64,000 nucleotides of DNA from Streptomyces sp. Edi2 (GTDB taxonomy: Bacteria > Actinomycetota > Actinomycetes > Streptomycetales > Streptomycetaceae), in the NCBI RefSeq assembly GCF_040253635.1, contig NZ_JBEJGX010000003.1, positions 1,116,001 to 1,180,000 of the forward strand. Reading direction: 5' to 3'. Within the stretch, counting starts at the first letter, position 1. Every line of letters starts with the position of its first letter. The translations under genes were made by a program, and so were the position numbers. Shown in pieces: positions 61,911 to 64,000 of the stretch. The notes under the pieces were generated by a model that was given only the letters and a program-made list of their open reading frames with translations, was not told where the DNA came from and made no database searches.

Positions 61911-62150
61911 CTAGGTGAGATCGAATGCGCCCTCGCGGGCGTCGAGGACGAAGGCCCGCCACTCGGCGGGGGTGAAGATCAGTGCCGGGATCTCCGGGCT
62001 GCGGCGGTTTCGCATGGCGATATAGCCCTCGACGAAGGCGATCTGGACGCCGCCCACGCCCTGGGTGCTCGACTGCCACTCGGCCTGCGTCAGGTCGAGA
62101 TCGGGCCTCGGCCCGCCCACGAGCCGCTGCTCGGTGATGCTGTCGGTCAC
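61911..62150 (-). CDS. DUF397 domain protein
   Basis: The 79-residue protein starts VTDSITEQRLVGGPRPDLDL and has the DUF397 hallmarks QAEWQSSTQGVGGVQIAFVE and LIFTPAEWRAFVLDAREGAF. DUF397 genes in Streptomyces usually sit next to an XRE/DUF5753 regulator and act with it. Here no such regulator is nearby, so it is an orphan. The GTG at 62150 has a GGAGGAG site. It is easy to miss because a longer frame overlaps it. Confidence 0.88.
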   Translation of the reverse strand: MTDSITEQRLVGGPRPDLDLTQAEWQSSTQGVGGVQIAFVEGYIAMRNRRSPEIPALIFTPAEWRAFVLDAREGAFDLT

Positions 62151-62299
62151 GTGTCCCGCTCCTCCCGGATCGTCGTCCGCGGTCAGCCTAACCACTGGGT
62201 CCGGGGAGGGACAGGGGACGTGGCGAGGCGGTGGAGTGGTGGTGGTGTGGTGGGTCCGGGGAGGGGCGCGCCCTGCCGCGCGCCCGCCCCCGGCGGGTG

Positions 62300-63466
62300 T
62301 CAGGTGGCCGGCGCGTCGGCGCCCACCAGCCACATCGAGAAGAACTGGGAGCCGCCCCCGTACGCATGCCCCAACGCCAGCCGGGCACCGTCGACTTGGT
62401 GGGCACCGGCCTGTCCGCGCACCTGGAGGGCGGCCTCCGCGAAGCGGATCATGCCGGAGGCGCCGATGGGGTTGGTGGACAGCACCCCGCCGGACGGGTT
62501 GACGGGGAGGTCGCCGTCCAGCTCGGTGACGCCCGACTCGGTGAGCTTCCAGCCCTCCCCCTCCTCGGCGAAGCCCAGGTTCTCCAGCCACATCGGCTCG
62601 TACCAGCTGAAGGGGACGTACATCTCGACCGCGTCGATCTGCCGGCGCGGGTCGGTGATACCGGCCTGCCGGTAGACATCGGCGGCGCAGTCCTTGCCAG
62701 CCTGCGGGGAGACGAAGTCCTTGCAGGCGAAGAGGGTGGGTTCGCTGCGCATGGCCCCGCCGTGCATCCAGGCCGCAGGGTGCGGTGCGCGGGCGGCCCC
62801 GGTGCGGTCGGTGAGGATCATCGCGCAGGCGCCGTCGGAGGACGGGCAGGTCTCGGAGTAGCGGATCGGGTCCCAGAGCATCGGCGAGGACCGGACCTTC
62901 TCCAGGGTGATGTCGTGTTCGTGGAGGTGGGCGTAGGGGTTCTTGAGGGCGTTGCGGCGGTCCTTGTAGGCGACGAGGGAGCCGACGGTGTCCGGGGCGC
63001 CGGTGCGCCGCATATAGGCGCGGACGTGCGGGGCGAAGAAGCCGCCGGCGCCGGCCAGCAGGGGCTGCTGGAAGGGGATGGGCAGGGACAGGCCCCACAT
63101 GGCGTTGGACTCGGACTGTTTCTCGAAGGCGACGGTGAGGACGGTGCGGTGGACCCGGGCGGCGACGAGGTTCGCGGCGACCAGGGCGGTGGAGCCGCCG
63201 ACCGAGCCGGCGGTGTGCACCCGCAGCATCGGTTTGCCCACGGCGCCCAGGGCGTCGGCGAGGTACAGCTCGGGCATCATCACCCCCTCGAAGAAGTCGG
63301 GGGCCTTGCCGATCACCACGGCGTCGATGTCCGCCCAGGTCAACTCGGCGTCATCCAGGGCGCGTCGGGCCGCCTCGCGGACGAGTCCGGCGAGCGAGAC
63401 GTCGCGGCGCGCGGCGACGTGTGTGGTCTGGCCGATACCGACGACGGCCACGGGCTCCTTGCTCAT
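62300..63466 (-). CDS. SCP-x-type thiolase (lipid-transfer protein)
   Basis: The 388-residue protein begins MSKEPVAVVGIGQTTHVAAR and has VHTAGSVGGSTALVAANLVA at the thiolase nucleophile region (Ser in place of Cys). It has VNPSGGVLSTNPIGASGMIR, ALGHAYGGGSQFFSMWLV and other family segments. Replacement of the nucleophile Cys by Ser suggests a non-catalytic or altered partner of a catalytic thiolase. Such pairs (Ltp2-like) act on acyl-CoA in sterol or similar breakdown. Its ATG overlaps the upstream thiolase stop (ATGA). Confidence 0.85.
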   Translation of the reverse strand: MSKEPVAVVGIGQTTHVAARRDVSLAGLVREAARRALDDAELTWADIDAVVIGKAPDFFEGVMMPELYLADALGAVGKPMLRVHTAGSVGGSTALVAANLVAARVHRTVLTVAFEKQSESNAMWGLSLPIPFQQPLLAGAGGFFAPHVRAYMRRTGAPDTVGSLVAYKDRRNALKNPYAHLHEHDITLEKVRSSPMLWDPIRYSETCPSSDGACAMILTDRTGAARAPHPAAWMHGGAMRSEPTLFACKDFVSPQAGKDCAADVYRQAGITDPRRQIDAVEMYVPFSWYEPMWLENLGFAEEGEGWKLTESGVTELDGDLPVNPSGGVLSTNPIGASGMIRFAEAALQVRGQAGAHQVDGARLALGHAYGGGSQFFSMWLVGADAPAT

Positions 63467-64000
63467 CGCTCACCTTCCAGGACGGCGACCAGGTTGTGCT
63501 GCAGGCACGGGCCCGAGGTGGCATGGGCGAGGGCGCGGTCGGAGGCGCCCCGCTGGATGCGGGCAGCCGCCTCGCCGAGGCGGATCAGGCCCGCGGCCAT
63601 GACGGGGTTGGCGGCGAGCGCGCCGCCGGACGGGTTGATGCACACCGTGCTGTCCGGCGCGTCGAGTTTCAGGGCGCGGCGCAGCACGACTTCCTGGGAG
63701 GTGAACGGGGCGTGCAGCTCGGCGGTGTCCACAGGCCGCTCGAAGGCGCCGGCGCGTTCGGCGGCGAGCCGGGTGGACGGTGAGTCGGTGAGGTCGCGGA
63801 CGCCCATGCTGTGGGCCTCGATGCGGTGGTCGAGGCCGCGGATCCAGGCGGGGCGGCCGGCCAGCCGGCGGGCGGTGTCGCCGGCGGCGAGGACGACGGC
63901 CGCGGCGCCGTCGCCGATCGGCGGGCAGTCGCCGGTCCGCAGCGGGGCGACCAGCGGTTCGCCCATGGGCACCTCGCCGCGCAGCTGGGCGTGCGGGTGG
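63463..64000 (-). CDS. Thiolase (lipid-transfer protein), 5' part outside the window
   Basis: The frame enters at the right edge (HPHAQLRGEVPMGEPLVAPL) and ends at 63463, giving about 179 C-terminal residues. It has CPPIGDGAAAVVLAAGD, INPSGGALAANPVMAAGLIR and ATSGPCLQHNLVAVLEG. It is coupled to the next thiolase by ATGA, indicating an alpha/beta-type pair. The nucleophile region is off the window, so catalytic status is unknown. Confidence 0.85.
   Translation of the reverse strand, partial: HPHAQLRGEVPMGEPLVAPLRTGDCPPIGDGAAAVVLAAGDTARRLAGRPAWIRGLDHRIEAHSMGVRDLTDSPSTRLAAERAGAFERPVDTAELHAPFTSQEVVLRRALKLDAPDSTVCINPSGGALAANPVMAAGLIRLGEAAARIQRGASDRALAHATSGPCLQHNLVAVLEGER

Overview
The window is high-GC actinobacterial chromosome, almost certainly Streptomyces. 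Most third codon positions are G or C. GTG starts and 4-bp ATGA/GTGA overlaps are frequent. It carries a conservon (cvnABCD), mycothiol-dependent enzymes, an NsdA-like regulator, an orphan DUF397 protein and a PAS/PP2C phosphatase. No rRNA, tRNA, CRISPR array, transposase or prophage was seen.

Layout. 1-10 kb: the 5' part of an acetoacetyl-CoA synthetase, a GH31 alpha-glucosidase, a secreted VanX-type dipeptidase and a potABCD-like polyamine ABC operon. 10-15 kb: a Zn-ribbon/OB-fold-thiolase fusion, then glpF-glpK. 15-21 kb: a conservon read on the minus strand and split by an inserted alpha/beta-hydrolase gene. 21-24 kb: a Rieske ferredoxin, a divergent IclR regulator and a mycothiol-dependent formaldehyde dehydrogenase, with palindromes at both promoters. 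24-32 kb: a three-gene SMC (MukBEF/MksBEF/Wadjet-like) operon without an adjacent JetD nuclease and with unusually large hairpins between its genes. 32-43 kb: a pyroglutamate (5-oxoproline) island made of pyroglutamyl peptidase, a DUF969/DUF979 permease, a GntR regulator, pxpABC and, beyond a TrmH-MarR fusion gene, an ATP-dependent 5-oxoprolinase. The oxoprolinase ends a glycosyltransferase/SGNH operon (39.6-46.8 kb). 46.9-47.65 kb: a non-coding inverted pair of repeat elements. 47.7-62 kb: mostly single genes, including a HEAT protein, PAS-PP2C phosphatase, NsdA-like regulator, kinase-like protein, secreted amidase, CGNR regulator with a divergent PNPOx-family gene, mycothiol S-transferase-like protein, LRR protein and MFS transporter. 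62-64 kb: two coupled SCP-x-type thiolases, the second cut by the window end.

Best leads: (1) the repeat pair at 46.9-47.65 kb, where two 17-bp hairpins share an identical 15-nt loop but have different, fully paired stems; (2) the JetABC-like operon lacking JetD, with Asn in place of the Walker B Glu; (3) identical operator-promoter modules facing outward around the pyroglutamate island, which encodes both ATP-dependent types of 5-oxoprolinase; (4) a TrmH methyltransferase fused to a MarR-like domain; (5) a perfect terminator-like hairpin inside the reading frame of the OB-fold-thiolase fusion.
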